A stretch of 64,000 nt of DNA from a bacterium. Lineage in GTDB: Bacteria; Planctomycetota; Planctomycetia; Pirellulales; Pirellulaceae. The DNA is taken from positions 116,656-180,655 of the forward strand of contig JAUIGN010000013.1 of assembly GCA_030430075.1 (NCBI GenBank). Direction: 5' to 3'. Of this stretch, positions 53,254 to 62,686 are shown one piece after another. Position 1 is the first letter of the stretch. Every line of letters begins with the position of its first letter. The position numbers and the translations under genes are program-made. The notes under the pieces are model-generated. The model saw only the letters and a list, made by a program, of their open reading frames with translations, was not told the DNA's origin and made no database searches.

Positions 53254-55323
53254 ATGCCCGATCGGCCCCGTCCCTGGATGATCCTCTGGTTCGCTCTGGC
53301 GACACTGCTGAGCGCCTTTCTGGTCTTTCAGGTGCAACCCGTGATCAGTAAGACCGTGTTGCCCTGGTTCGGCGGCAGCCCGGCTGTCTGGACGACCTGC
53401 ATGCTGTTCTTTCAACTACTGCTGTTCGCCGGCTACGCCTACGCGCATCTGCTGACACAATGCCTGACACCTCGCTGGCAAGGCGCGGTCCACTTCTGCT
53501 TGCTCTGCCTGGCACTGCTGGTGCTGCCGATCACTCCCGCCGAGTCGTGGAAGCCCGCGGGTGACGAAAATCCGGCCGGCTACATCCTGCTGATTCTGCT
53601 GACGAACGTTGGCCTGCCGTACTTTATTCTGTCCGCAACCGGTCCCTTGATTCAGGCCTGGTTCAGCTTCGAGCCCGCGCAGGCTTCGCCGTACCGGCTC
53701 TACGCGCTCTCGAACGCCGGTTCGCTGGCAGCATTGCTCACCTACCCGTTTGTCGTCGAACCTCGCTTCAGCACCTGGGACCAGGGACGAATCTGGTCCA
53801 TCGGATTCTGTCTCTTCGCTTTGCTCTGCAGCTACCTGGCCGCCCGGTTGTGGCGTGCCGAGCAGCAGGCGGTGGAACGGCCGGGTCACGGCGGCTGCTC
53901 AAACACCGCTCCAGGTTGGTCTGCGCGGATCATCTGGATGGTCTTACCTGCCCTGGCATCGGTGATGTTGCTGGCGATTACGAACCATGTTTGCCAAGAT
54001 GTCGCGGTCATTCCGTTTCTTTGGGTTGCCCCGCTGAGCCTCTACCTGTTGACGTTCATCATCAGCTTCGACCGCGAGTCCTGGTACTCACGCACCTGGA
54101 CGACCGGGTTGGCGGTTGCCTGCATCGTCGGGCTGTGCCTGCTGATGCGTCACGTGCACAAGCCGCTGCTGCTCGTCGAGGTCGGCCTCAACTTTGCCAC
54201 CCTCTTCCTGGTCTGCCTGGTCTGCCACGGCGAACTGGTTCGAGCCAAACCCAGCCCGCGCTACCTCACCGGCTTCTACTTGATGTCCTCGGGTGGCGGC
54301 GCGCTAGGTGGCGTCTTCGTGGCCTTGCTCTGTCCATGGCTGTTCAATTCACATGTTGAGCTGAGCGTGGCGCTGGTGGCCGCTACGATCACCGGGCTGA
54401 TCGTCTTCCTGCGCGAAGCGCGCCGCGGATGGCTGGGTGTATCCACCCGGCGGCAACACATCGGCTGGCTGGGCGGAACGGCGGTCCTCCTGTTCGTCGG
54501 GCTCTCGCAGTATGACGAATTGCAGCGCGACACCCTGGTGACGGCCCGCAACTTCTACGGGGTGCTGCACGTCGAACGACCGGCTGGCTCACGGGGCAAT
54601 ATCCTGGTTCACGGCCGCACCGTTCATGGCTTCCAGTTCGACCACCCGACGATGAAACGTCGCCCGACAACGTACTACGCCTACGAGAGCGGCATCGGTC
54701 GGTTGTTTCTGCAACAGCGTTCGGACGCACCGCGGCGAGTGGGGGCCATCGGTCTGGGAACCGGCACGATCGCTTGCTACGGCGAGGTCGGCGACCTGAT
54801 TCGCTTTTACGAAATCAATCCGGCCATGGTCCGGATCGCGCACGACCACTATTCGTTTCTCCGCGACAGCAAGGCGGACGTCGAGATCGTGCTCGGCGAC
54901 GCAAGACTGTCGTTGGAACGCGAGCCCGATCAGCATTTTGACGTGCTGATCCTGGATGCCTTCAGCAGCGACTCGATTCCCACGCACTTGTTGACCCGGG
55001 AAGCGTTCGCGATCTATTGCCGGCACCTCAAACCGGGAGGGATCATCGCGGTTCACGTCACCAACCGGCACTTGAACCTGGAACCGGTGGTCGCCAAACT
55101 CGCCAATTCACTGGACATGGAATGCGTTCGAATTTGCAATCCAAAAGATCTGCGGCGGGGTGTGCTGGCGTCCAAATGGATCCTCGCCACGCGCTACGCC
55201 GAATTCGTTCAGCATCGGGCGATCGCGCCGGTCGCCGAGCAAATCCGGGGGCGCGACGACGGTCGCGTTCCGCTCTGGACCGACCAGTACAACAATCTCT
55301 TTCAGATCATGAAAATCTATTAG
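53254..55323 (+). CDS. Membrane protein with C-terminal spermidine-synthase-like domain
   Basis: 689 residues from the ATG at 53254, preceded by GAGGA. The first ~430 residues hold many membrane helices (WFALATLLSAFLVFQVQPVI, GYILLILLTNVGLPYFIL, MVLPALASVMLLAITNHV, TWTTGLAVACIVGLCLLM, TGFYLMSSGGGALGGVFV). From about 480 is a Rossmann domain of polyamine-synthase type: RVGAIGLGTGTIACYGEVGD near 500, FYEINPAMVRIAHDHYSFL, VLGDARLSLEREPDQHFDVL then LDAFSSDSIPTHLLT, and HLKPGGIIAVHVTNRHLNLE. The usual catalytic Asp region reads DAFSSD. It is probably a membrane-bound aminopropyltransferase-like or methyltransferase-like protein; the substrate is unknown. Such fused proteins are common in proteobacteria and planctomycetes. 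Confidence 0.82.
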   Translation: MPDRPRPWMILWFALATLLSAFLVFQVQPVISKTVLPWFGGSPAVWTTCMLFFQLLLFAGYAYAHLLTQCLTPRWQGAVHFCLLCLALLVLPITPAESWKPAGDENPAGYILLILLTNVGLPYFILSATGPLIQAWFSFEPAQASPYRLYALSNAGSLAALLTYPFVVEPRFSTWDQGRIWSIGFCLFALLCSYLAARLWRAEQQAVERPGHGGCSNTAPGWSARIIWMVLPALASVMLLAITNHVCQDVAVIPFLWVAPLSLYLLTFIISFDRESWYSRTWTTGLAVACIVGLCLLMRHVHKPLLLVEVGLNFATLFLVCLVCHGELVRAKPSPRYLTGFYLMSSGGGALGGVFVALLCPWLFNSHVELSVALVAATITGLIVFLREARRGWLGVSTRRQHIGWLGGTAVLLFVGLSQYDELQRDTLVTARNFYGVLHVERPAGSRGNILVHGRTVHGFQFDHPTMKRRPTTYYAYESGIGRLFLQQRSDAPRRVGAIGLGTGTIACYGEVGDLIRFYEINPAMVRIAHDHYSFLRDSKADVEIVLGDARLSLEREPDQHFDVLILDAFSSDSIPTHLLTREAFAIYCRHLKPGGIIAVHVTNRHLNLEPVVAKLANSLDMECVRICNPKDLRRGVLASKWILATRYAEFVQHRAIAPVAEQIRGRDDGRVPLWTDQYNNLFQIMKIY

Positions 55324-55759
55324 TGTGGCGGCGCGGCGAAGCAACGGCATCGGTCATTCACCCGGATGCGGTTCCGTGCGAGTCCGGTGATCGCATCCTC
55401 GACGTGTTGAATGACATCGCGATAAGGGTGCTGTCCGGCGCCCGCGGTCTTCCCGCTACCATCATTGGAAGAAAAACGGCCTACGAAATCCGCTTGAACG
55501 GTATGGCGCTGAGGGAATTCGCGAAGTACCGGAGATACCGGAATGTCATGCAAAGCATGACCTACGGAAGGGCGGAATGCAATTGAACGGGATCGTTCAT
55601 GAACGAACCAACAGGGAGGGCACGTCGCTGCACTCTGGTCATGGGCGGTGAACAGCCCCACAGCGCGCCCTGCATCGCAGTCGGCACGCGTTTGCGTCCG
55701 GTTTGCTCGGCGATCAACAGAACCGGGACTAATGCCCACCGGCTGATGAACCAACCGTG
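55324..55759. other. Convergent intergenic gap with a hairpin
   Basis: Between the spermidine-synthase-like gene and the ThuA gene. No gene is seen; it holds the dispersed hairpin at 55545 and a TTCATGAA palindrome near 55597. Confidence 0.4.
55545..55561. repeat. Short hairpin GTCATGC-AAA-GCATGAC (dispersed element, copy 3)
   Basis: Same 7-base stem as at 6517 with a different loop (AAA), in a convergent gap. Flanking bases (GCATGACCTACGGAAGG) resemble copies 1 and 2. Confidence 0.6.
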
Positions 55760-56617
55760 CTAGCGCCGCGATTTGGCCGCTGCCACATCGGCGCGGGCCT
55801 TTTTCTCCTCGGCTGCCGACAGCTCCGGGTTCGGCGTCGCGTCTCCTTCCGCGACGCCCAAGATCCATTTCATTCCTCCCAGCAGCGACGCCTGGTAGGT
55901 CGGATTGCTCCATACATCTTCGCGATGTCCCAGGCTCATATGCATGACGCGGCCCTGCCCATACTCCTTGACCCATAGCACGGGCACGTGATAGGGCTCC
56001 TTGAGGGCGGTCTTGGCCATGTTGAGGCTCATCAGGACACGGACCTTTTCCGGTTGCCAGTTCTTGAATCGATAGATTTCGTCTTTCAACGTCACTTCGT
56101 CTCCCCACGGCTGGCTGGCCGGATGGTTCTTATCGTGAACGGTCAGCGTCACGGTCGAACCGGAACCCCAGGGATGGCCGTTGAAGGTTCCGCCAATCAT
56201 GTCCCAATAGGGTTCGTAATCCTTGTACGTATCCGCGGCAGCGTGGGCTCCCATGAAGCCGTGCCCTTTCTGCTTCAACCAATCGCTGAGGAAATAATCG
56301 AGGTCCTCCTTGGCGATTGGCAGGTTGCCCGACGTATAGAAGAATACGACGTCATAATTCTGCAAATTCTCTTTGGTGAAGTCCTGCGCACAGTCTTGCG
56401 TGCAGTCCACGCGGAACAGGTTACTGGCGATACCGATTTCCGTTACGGCTCGCTCGGCGGGCGCCAGTTGGCGGTCCTTCCGCTTGACGGAACCGTGGAC
56501 GAATCCGGCGCTTTGCGTCACCATGAGCACCCGAGCGGCCTTGGGTTGGTCGGCCGCCGACGCCATCGTCAGCGGGCACAGCAGGACAAGCGTGGCGGCG
56601 GTCAGTAACGTTCTCAT
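55760..56617 (-). CDS. ThuA-domain exported protein
   Basis: 285 residues from the ATG at 56617, which gives a signal peptide (RTLLTAATLVLLCPLTMASA). ThuA (trehalose-utilisation-like) features: AARVLMVTQSAGFVHGSVKR at the start, QNYDVVFFYTSGNLPIAK, HGFMGAHAAADTYKDYEPYW, GGTFNGHPWG, VTLTVHDKNHPASQPWGDEV, VPVLWVKEYGQGRVMHMSLG then HREDVWSNPTYQASLLGGMK. The fold is GATase-like. ThuA proteins are common in planctomycete sugar-degradation clusters; the substrate is not proven. Last gene of a run of planctomycete degradation genes; 141 bases separate it from the cytochrome/WD40 gene. Confidence 0.9.
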   Translation of the reverse strand: MRTLLTAATLVLLCPLTMASAADQPKAARVLMVTQSAGFVHGSVKRKDRQLAPAERAVTEIGIASNLFRVDCTQDCAQDFTKENLQNYDVVFFYTSGNLPIAKEDLDYFLSDWLKQKGHGFMGAHAAADTYKDYEPYWDMIGGTFNGHPWGSGSTVTLTVHDKNHPASQPWGDEVTLKDEIYRFKNWQPEKVRVLMSLNMAKTALKEPYHVPVLWVKEYGQGRVMHMSLGHREDVWSNPTYQASLLGGMKWILGVAEGDATPNPELSAAEEKKARADVAAAKSRR

Positions 56618-56758
56618 GGTGGTTCTCCTGGTGGTCAGTGGTCGTGCCGGCGAAAGAACTGAATCAAGCCTGAATGCCGTCGACATGGCGGCCGTCGCCA
56701 CGTGGTTCCCGGCCGGCCCCGCCGTTTGGCGCCCGTCGCGAACCGCGAATCGCCGACG

Positions 56759-59602
56759 TTATTCCTGGTCGGCCCCCGGCGACTTTCTTCTGACGTGCAA
56801 AATCACCGGTAAGGTGGCCTGGTTGCCATCGGCGCGAGCCAGCAAGTGGAAGGGGCGGGTTGTCTCCCGGACCCATTCCGCGGCGGAGAGGAAGAACGTG
56901 CGTTCATCTCGACCCTCCACGATCAACAGCCCGTTGAGGCCTATGTTATCGACGTAGACGCCGTGCGGCAAATTGCGCCCCGCGTCCGCGTTTCCAAAGC
57001 TGACCCGCCCTGTGAAGCCATTTCGCTCGACGACCACCTTGGCGGTAATCGTCTCGCCGGGCGCAATCGTCAACTCGACCGGCTCGTCGACGGACGCCAG
57101 CGATTGACCCGAGTCCGGATCGGGACCGATTCGCACCAGCAGTTTCGGTTTGGGTGCAAGCTTGATGGTGCCGAGCGTTCCGGCCGGCTTGCTCACCTGT
57201 CGGCCGAACACGGTCGCCGTTGCCGTCAGCTTGCTGGCTTGCGCCGCTTCGGCCGCTGGTTCCATGGCATCCGCCGCGGCGAACACGGTTCCCAGCGCCT
57301 GATTCTGTCCCGCTTCGATCACCAGCGGTGACGTCGCATGGAAGCCGGGCGGCAAACCGTCAATCTCGACGCGAATCTCGCCATCGAAGCCGTCAATTCG
57401 GTCGACGTTGAGTGTAAATTCTTTGGCCGATTCGGCATTCACGGTCAGATTTCCGCCGGCCACAGTCACCGCAAAGTCAGGACGGCGGGGACGGATAGTG
57501 AGGTCGTAGGCGAAGTCGCTGCCGACGAATCCGCGGGTGTCCGTGATTCTGGCGATGTAAGTCCCGGTCGACGGTACCGTGAACGTCAGGCGCGAGTCGG
57601 TTCCCAGTTCGCGTTCCCCGTCATCGTCATTCTCGAAGTATACCGGGAACACCGGCAAGCCGTTGGGAATCAACGGCGTCCCGGGAACACGCGGTTCCAC
57701 GATATAGCAGGGAGATTGCAACGGATGGGCCGCCGGCGTGGTATCGAAGTACGTGTAGCGGTTGCCACGGCCTGGATAGAGCATGAATCCCGAATCCGGG
57801 CCGCGCGGGTAGTGCCACAGCTTGACCACCTCGCCAGACGCATAAAGGTACTGGTTCAATTCCATCTCTTCCCAATTGTGCAGCCGAAATCCGTCCGATG
57901 TCGACGAGTTCTGTCCGCGAAAGGTGAAGTAGGAATCACGGACCGCCTGCAGCAACACTCGCTCGATCGGTTGCCCGCGTTCGTCGAGCACTTCGATGCG
58001 GGAGTCCAAGGGCGACTTCTGCCGCGCCGCATTGACTTCCAGGACCCACTGTTGTCCTTGCTCGGCGTGAAAACGAAACAAATCTTGATCTTCCGACCGG
58101 CCAGCCTGATGAGGCTGGATGAGCCCTTGGATGACGGCCGGCAGTGAAACGGGCTGGGCGGCTGCCACTCGATCATTCGGCTCAAGCTCGGCGATCTGTT
58201 CGGGAGCCGTCTCCGGCATGTCGGCGAAGCGATTAACCATCGTCTCCGGGGCAACTGGCTGGCGGGGCGCCGCTGCCGGCAACGAGTAAACCTGCCGCGT
58301 ACCATCCAGTCGGCCCACAAGTATCCGCGGTTCGCCTGCCAGCCATGTCAGTCCGCCTACAACGTCCACCTGCCGCTCGAATGAGAAGGCTTGCGAGTAG
58401 TCCGAGGTGTCCCACATTTTGAGCGAGCGGTCTTCCGCCGTTGATACCAGCCGGCTGCCATCGGGGGAGAAGGCCAGCCCGATGACGGCACCTTCGTGAG
58501 CGAAGCGGGCATACACCAGCGGATTGATCCGCTGTGTCTGGCGGGAGACAAACTGCCACACGCGAATGCGATTGTCAGCGCCGCCAGCCAGCACGAACTT
58601 GCCATCCGGACTGAAAGCGACGGCATACTGTTCCGCCTGGGGTTGGCCCAACGTATCGAGACGCTCGCCACTACCGACGTGCCACAGCTTGACCGTTTCA
58701 TCCCCACTGGCGCTCGCCAACACCGAGCCGTCCGGGCTGAATGCCAAATCGTAGACTGCGTCGTTGTGCCCTTCCAAGGAACGCAACCGCTTGCCCGATT
58801 CGCGGTCCCAGAGCATGATCCGTTTGTCATAGCTGCAAGTTGCCACAACCTGGCCGTCGGGACTCAGTTCCGCGTCGAACATCGTATCGCGATGGGCATC
58901 GATACGAAGTAACGCTCGACCCGTCTCCAGGTCCCAAAGGCAGGCCTGGCCGGAAAGGCCGCTGATTCCGGACGCGGTGACAAGCGTCCGGCCGTCGGCG
59001 GAAAAATGGACCGCGTTCACCTTGCCTGGGAAGTCGGTGAACGTGTGCAGCAGACGCTCTTCACCAACCGCTCGGACTTCGACCCGGCCAAACCGAGCGA
59101 TCGCGATCGTGTTGCCATCCGGGGCCGCGGTAACCGACGTGATTCCGGCAGGCTGTTGATGACGGGGCACGATCTTGGGAGTCAGCAACCGCTTCCGGTC
59201 CGGCTCCATACCTTGCGGCCCTTTGGCGCCGGCGTTGATCCAGGCGGACAGCAGCGCCAACTCATCGGCCGTCGGCGCCTCGTTCCCTTCCGGCGGCATC
59301 CGCTGCTCGGAGGTCGCTTCGAGTAGCCGAATCAACCGACTCGACTCGGCCTGCCCCGGCACGATCGCGGGGCCGTGATCCCCCCCCTCCTGCAAGCTGG
59401 CGAACGAATCCAATGCCAGACCGCCCTCCGCATCGTCTTCGTTGTGACACCCGGCACAGTACCTGGTCAGAAGCGGCCCGATGTGTGCTTCATACGTTGG
59501 AGGCGTCTCGGCGACCGCCACCGCAGTCGTCGCGCAGACGATTAGGAGGGCCATCGGTTGCACCGTCCGCACGATCCAGGTCCACCCTGTTCCGCGCGGC
59601 AT
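56759..59602 (-). CDS. Exported cytochrome c / WD40 / pre-peptidase-like protein
   Basis: 947 residues from the ATG at 59602, with hydrophobic segment MALLIVCATTAVAVAE. A haem c motif CAGCHNEDD lies near residue 51, in the PSCyt1-type context (GGLALDSFASLQEGGDHGPA, SSRLIRLLEATSEQRMPPEG, LLSAWINAGAKGP). Residues about 130-430 hold six or seven WD40 units (RVEVRAVGEERLLHTF, FDAELSPDGQVVATCSYDKR, YDLAFSPDGSVLASASGDET, VAFSPDGKFVLAGGADNRIR, LAFSPDGSRLVSTAEDRSLK). From about 470 is a long beta-rich part with PPC-like sandwich segments (DQDLFRFHAEQGQQWVLEVN, GTYIARITDTRGFVGSDFAY) and Ig-like strands to the end. All of this fits a periplasmic electron-transfer and binding protein. Co-transcribed with ThuA downstream and with the DUF1549/1553 gene upstream. 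Confidence 0.87.
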   Translation of the reverse strand: MPRGTGWTWIVRTVQPMALLIVCATTAVAVAETPPTYEAHIGPLLTRYCAGCHNEDDAEGGLALDSFASLQEGGDHGPAIVPGQAESSRLIRLLEATSEQRMPPEGNEAPTADELALLSAWINAGAKGPQGMEPDRKRLLTPKIVPRHQQPAGITSVTAAPDGNTIAIARFGRVEVRAVGEERLLHTFTDFPGKVNAVHFSADGRTLVTASGISGLSGQACLWDLETGRALLRIDAHRDTMFDAELSPDGQVVATCSYDKRIMLWDRESGKRLRSLEGHNDAVYDLAFSPDGSVLASASGDETVKLWHVGSGERLDTLGQPQAEQYAVAFSPDGKFVLAGGADNRIRVWQFVSRQTQRINPLVYARFAHEGAVIGLAFSPDGSRLVSTAEDRSLKMWDTSDYSQAFSFERQVDVVGGLTWLAGEPRILVGRLDGTRQVYSLPAAAPRQPVAPETMVNRFADMPETAPEQIAELEPNDRVAAAQPVSLPAVIQGLIQPHQAGRSEDQDLFRFHAEQGQQWVLEVNAARQKSPLDSRIEVLDERGQPIERVLLQAVRDSYFTFRGQNSSTSDGFRLHNWEEMELNQYLYASGEVVKLWHYPRGPDSGFMLYPGRGNRYTYFDTTPAAHPLQSPCYIVEPRVPGTPLIPNGLPVFPVYFENDDDGERELGTDSRLTFTVPSTGTYIARITDTRGFVGSDFAYDLTIRPRRPDFAVTVAGGNLTVNAESAKEFTLNVDRIDGFDGEIRVEIDGLPPGFHATSPLVIEAGQNQALGTVFAAADAMEPAAEAAQASKLTATATVFGRQVSKPAGTLGTIKLAPKPKLLVRIGPDPDSGQSLASVDEPVELTIAPGETITAKVVVERNGFTGRVSFGNADAGRNLPHGVYVDNIGLNGLLIVEGRDERTFFLSAAEWVRETTRPFHLLARADGNQATLPVILHVRRKSPGADQE

Positions 59603-59763
59603 GTTCAGGAAGCAGCCCGGTAAATGCAGACCGCGGGGGCGGGGAGCAAATCGTTGTCCCCGCTCTCTCAGCCGAGCGTCGGGTTGGTTCGCAGCGATCC
59701 TCGTGTCTTGCATCGGTAAGCTTCCGACAGGTTGAGGGTTGTGATTCTGGCTGGGGAAGGCAA

Positions 59764-59808
59764 TGTGCCGAGCGGGTTGTAGTACCCGCGCCGAGCGGAT
59801 TGCGGGGG
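59764..59808. repeat. Vestige of the composite-element tandem array
   Basis: Two degenerate units (GTGCCGAGCGGGTTGTAG and CGCGCCGAGCGGATTG) with ~22-23-base spacing, matching the array unit CCGCGCCGAGCATGATTG at 43110-43238. No arms. It lies between the DUF1549/1553 and cytochrome genes. Confidence 0.5.
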
Positions 59809-59842
59809 CTGCGGTGAATGGCGTTGTCCAACGGATGGCTGA

Positions 59843-62362
59843 CTAATGATTGAAGAGAAATTCGCGGCTGCTGAGGATACTCCAAAACAAGTCTTCGATG
59901 ACCAGTCGCCGCGAATCACTGCCGGCTTCGTTCATGACGCCGAGCAACCGTTGCATCTCCTGGTCCGTTGGCCTCCGTGACAGGGCGAGCAAATACGCGT
60001 TCTCGATCATGGCATCGTTGGGGGCGTCGGCAGCGAGAAACTGGCTGACTCGGCTCCCTTCGCTGCGCAACTTGCGATTGATCGTATCCCCGTTGGAGAG
60101 GTGCAGGACTTGGACCATGCTGGGCTCATCCGACCGCTCGCATTCGCAGGTAATCTGCCGCTCATTGCGTCCAAACGTGCTCAGGAAATACGATCCGACG
60201 GCGGCATCGTAAAGCTGAATGGCGCGCGTTCCCTGTGGATAGAAGTCCGTTTTCTGACGGTCGGCTCCCTTGAACGCGACCTCGGTAAACGGGGTCGGAA
60301 CGTCGGTCACTTGCGAGATCGCATCCAGCAAGACTTCCGCCATCAGACGGCGCGGATAATATCGCGAGTAAAAACGGTGCTCGTCCCGATTCTCGGATAG
60401 CGGCTTGCTGCTTCGCTGGTAGGTCTCAGAGCGGAGGATTGCGCGCATCAGCGCCTTGAGATCAAAGTCGTGTTCCACCAGGTAATCGGCAGCGGCCTGC
60501 AGCAGCCGCTCATTACTGGCCGGATTGGAAGTTCGCATATCATCGACCGGTTCGACAAGCCCGACACCGTAATAATTGGCCCACACTCGGTTGGTAATCG
60601 AGCGGGCAAAGTACGGGTTTTCCGGTGACGTCAGCCAGGCTGCCAGATGGACGCGGCGATCCTCGGTCGCGTCGAACTCCAGGGGCTCGCCGTCCAGCGG
60701 GGCCGGGCGTTGGGCGACTCCGGTGAGCGGCTGGATGAGCTCACCCTTCTCGACCACGTACACCGTTCGTTTACCGTCACCGCTTCGCGCGTCCCCACCC
60801 CAGCCCTTTGCCCGCACCCGAGAGAAAAGGTTGGCCATGGCGTAGTACTGGTCGTTGGTCCACTTTTCCAGGGGATGGTTGTGGCACTTCGCACACGCGA
60901 TGGAGAGCCCCAGGAAGGCCTGGCTCACGTTCTCTGACATGCTCTCCGGATCCTGGTGAAGCGAATAAAAATTGGTGGCGCCGTTTTCATACGTGCTTCC
61001 CTGGGCGGTCACGATCTCCCGAACGAACTCGTCCCAAGGCTGGTTCCGGGCAACCCGCTCGCGAACCCATTGGTAGTAGGTTTTGATCGGTTCGGGGCGG
61101 AGGTTTTGACCGCTGAGCAGCAACATGTCGGACCACTTGTATGTCCAGTAATCCACAAACTCGCTCCGCGACAACAACGACTCGATGAGCCGATCCCGCT
61201 TGTCGGGGCCTTCATCGGCGAGGAAGCGGCGCACTGCATCCGTCGTGGGCAGCGTACCGATCGTGTCCAGGTGAGCGCGTCGCAGGAACTCCGTGTCGGT
61301 GGATCGGGGGGACGGGGGCAGATTCAATCGCTGCAACTGCGTCAGCACCAGGTCGTCGATGAAATTCCGTCGCGGTGCCTCTGCAAAGATCTCTGTGGGC
61401 ACCTCCTGGGCATACGGCGACGTCACTCGGGCAATCGCAATCTTGCTGGAGAACCAGGCGGTGACAGCCCCTTCGCCGAAGCCGCTGACCGTCAGCCGAC
61501 CTGCCTTGGAGACGGTCGCCACCGCGTCATTGGTCGCGGCAAACTTGACGAACGGTGTCACATCGCGGATGTCTCCGTCGGAATAGTGAGCGCGGACCAG
61601 GTATTGCTGCTCGCCGCCCGGCTTGAGCACGACATTCTGCGGCAAGATCTCCAGTCGCTCGAAACGGGGATCATCCGAAGTTGGAGGCGGAGCTCCAGCG
61701 GCGATCCATTGAGTGAGAATCCGGTAGGCGCGCGAGTCAACGTCAAACCGCAATCCGCCCTTATGCGGCATCGCCCCGGACGGTTTGGCGACCAGCAGAC
61801 TGCGGCCGGGATCGGCCAGTTCGATGCGGCGTCCGCGGGCCTGCCGCGTGATGGTCTGCCAGTCGCGATGCGTGTCGTAGCCCCGCAACGAGAGTTTCAA
61901 GCCGCCCTTCCCGGCCAGCGCGCCGTGACATGCGCCCGAATTGCAGCTCATCTTCGCCAAGACCGGCTGCACGTCGTGGCGGAATGTCCACTTTCGTTCG
62001 ACCTGCATCGACTCGACCGTCACCGACGCCGTTGCCGTCGCCCCGTCGACCGTGGCGGTGATCGTCGCCCGGCCGTTCGCCACGGGATAGAGCTTGCCAC
62101 CACGAATCTCAACGATGCCCTCGTCGCTGGAATGGAACGTAGCGGCATCGTTGAGCTGCCGCCCGAAGTCGTCGCCTAATCGGGCTTGGACCAGTACTTG
62201 ATGGCTCGACTGCGGCCCCCGCAGCGTGATCTCGGCGGGGAGCAGGCCAATCTTCTCGGCAGCGACAGCAATGCCCGTCACTGCCGACAGGGAAACGGCA
62301 AGCGAGGCCAAGCCAACCAGAGACCTGGTCGCCAGTGACTGAGAGCTTCGGGGAGAGGGCAT
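59843..62362 (-). CDS. DUF1549/DUF1553-family exported protein with cytochrome c and Ig-like domains
   Basis: 839 residues from the ATG at 62362, signal peptide SLVGLASLAVSLSAVTGIAV. First Ig-like domain about 45-118 (DEGIVEIRGGKLYPVANGRA). Near 141 is a CNSGACHG motif (C-x4-CH, common in this family) followed by KGGLKLSLRGYD. A second BIG2-like domain lies about 240-320 (AATNDAVATVSKAGRLTVSG). DUF1549 runs about 345-550, with canonical CAKCHNHPLEKWT near 489 as the second haem-type site. DUF1553 runs about 590-830 (RVHLAAWLTSPENPYFARSI, TNRVWANYYGVGLVEPVDDM, YYPRRLMAEVLLDAISQVTD), ending LFWSILSSREFLFNH. These proteins are periplasmic, multi-domain and characteristic of planctomycetes; activity unproven. 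Adjacent to the DUF1501 gene that normally accompanies it. Confidence 0.92.
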   Translation of the reverse strand: MPSPRSSQSLATRSLVGLASLAVSLSAVTGIAVAAEKIGLLPAEITLRGPQSSHQVLVQARLGDDFGRQLNDAATFHSSDEGIVEIRGGKLYPVANGRATITATVDGATATASVTVESMQVERKWTFRHDVQPVLAKMSCNSGACHGALAGKGGLKLSLRGYDTHRDWQTITRQARGRRIELADPGRSLLVAKPSGAMPHKGGLRFDVDSRAYRILTQWIAAGAPPPTSDDPRFERLEILPQNVVLKPGGEQQYLVRAHYSDGDIRDVTPFVKFAATNDAVATVSKAGRLTVSGFGEGAVTAWFSSKIAIARVTSPYAQEVPTEIFAEAPRRNFIDDLVLTQLQRLNLPPSPRSTDTEFLRRAHLDTIGTLPTTDAVRRFLADEGPDKRDRLIESLLSRSEFVDYWTYKWSDMLLLSGQNLRPEPIKTYYQWVRERVARNQPWDEFVREIVTAQGSTYENGATNFYSLHQDPESMSENVSQAFLGLSIACAKCHNHPLEKWTNDQYYAMANLFSRVRAKGWGGDARSGDGKRTVYVVEKGELIQPLTGVAQRPAPLDGEPLEFDATEDRRVHLAAWLTSPENPYFARSITNRVWANYYGVGLVEPVDDMRTSNPASNERLLQAAADYLVEHDFDLKALMRAILRSETYQRSSKPLSENRDEHRFYSRYYPRRLMAEVLLDAISQVTDVPTPFTEVAFKGADRQKTDFYPQGTRAIQLYDAAVGSYFLSTFGRNERQITCECERSDEPSMVQVLHLSNGDTINRKLRSEGSRVSQFLAADAPNDAMIENAYLLALSRRPTDQEMQRLLGVMNEAGSDSRRLVIEDLFWSILSSREFLFNH

Positions 62363-62686
62363 CTGTGGACTCCATGTCGCGCTGTTCAACCGGCCAGCTT
62401 GCCCGACAGTCAGCAAGCGTCGAGGGTGGGGCAGGACGAGCCAGCACTAGTCTGCATCAAGGGCAAGAGTCGTTCAATTTGAGTCACGTTCAAGCCCGGC
62501 CTGTCCACCCGCCGTTAGGCGCTGGCCGCCGGTTCGGTTGATCGCCGAGCAAACCGGACGCTAACCCGGTTCATTTATTAGCCGTCGGGCGTTAGCCCCG
62601 GTTGGGTTGATGGCAGGGGAACCGGACGCTAGCGCGTTCCGGCGGATCGGCCCGGCTAGGGGCTCCGGGGCCCATCACGCTGCATT
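62363..62686. other. Intergenic gap with tandem dispersed repeats
   Basis: Between the DUF1501 remnant and the DUF1549/1553 gene. Apart from the two ~70-base repeat units (62511-62650) no gene is seen. Confidence 0.5.
62511..62650 (+). repeat. Dispersed ~70-base element, two tandem units (copies 2 and 3)
   Basis: 62511-62580 and 62581-62650 are both 70 bases and align: GCCGT-x-x-GGCG-x-T at the start, CGGTT-GGTTGAT in the middle, AACCGGACGCTA-x-CCGGTT or GCGTTCC at the end. They also align to 51504-51572. The ACCGGACGCTAGCGCGTTCC part is an imperfect palindrome. Confidence 0.8.

Noticed and set aside
55320..56108. 262-codon minus-strand frame across the gap
   Set aside because: It overlaps the ThuA gene in another frame and reads Arg/Gln/Gly-rich without family features.
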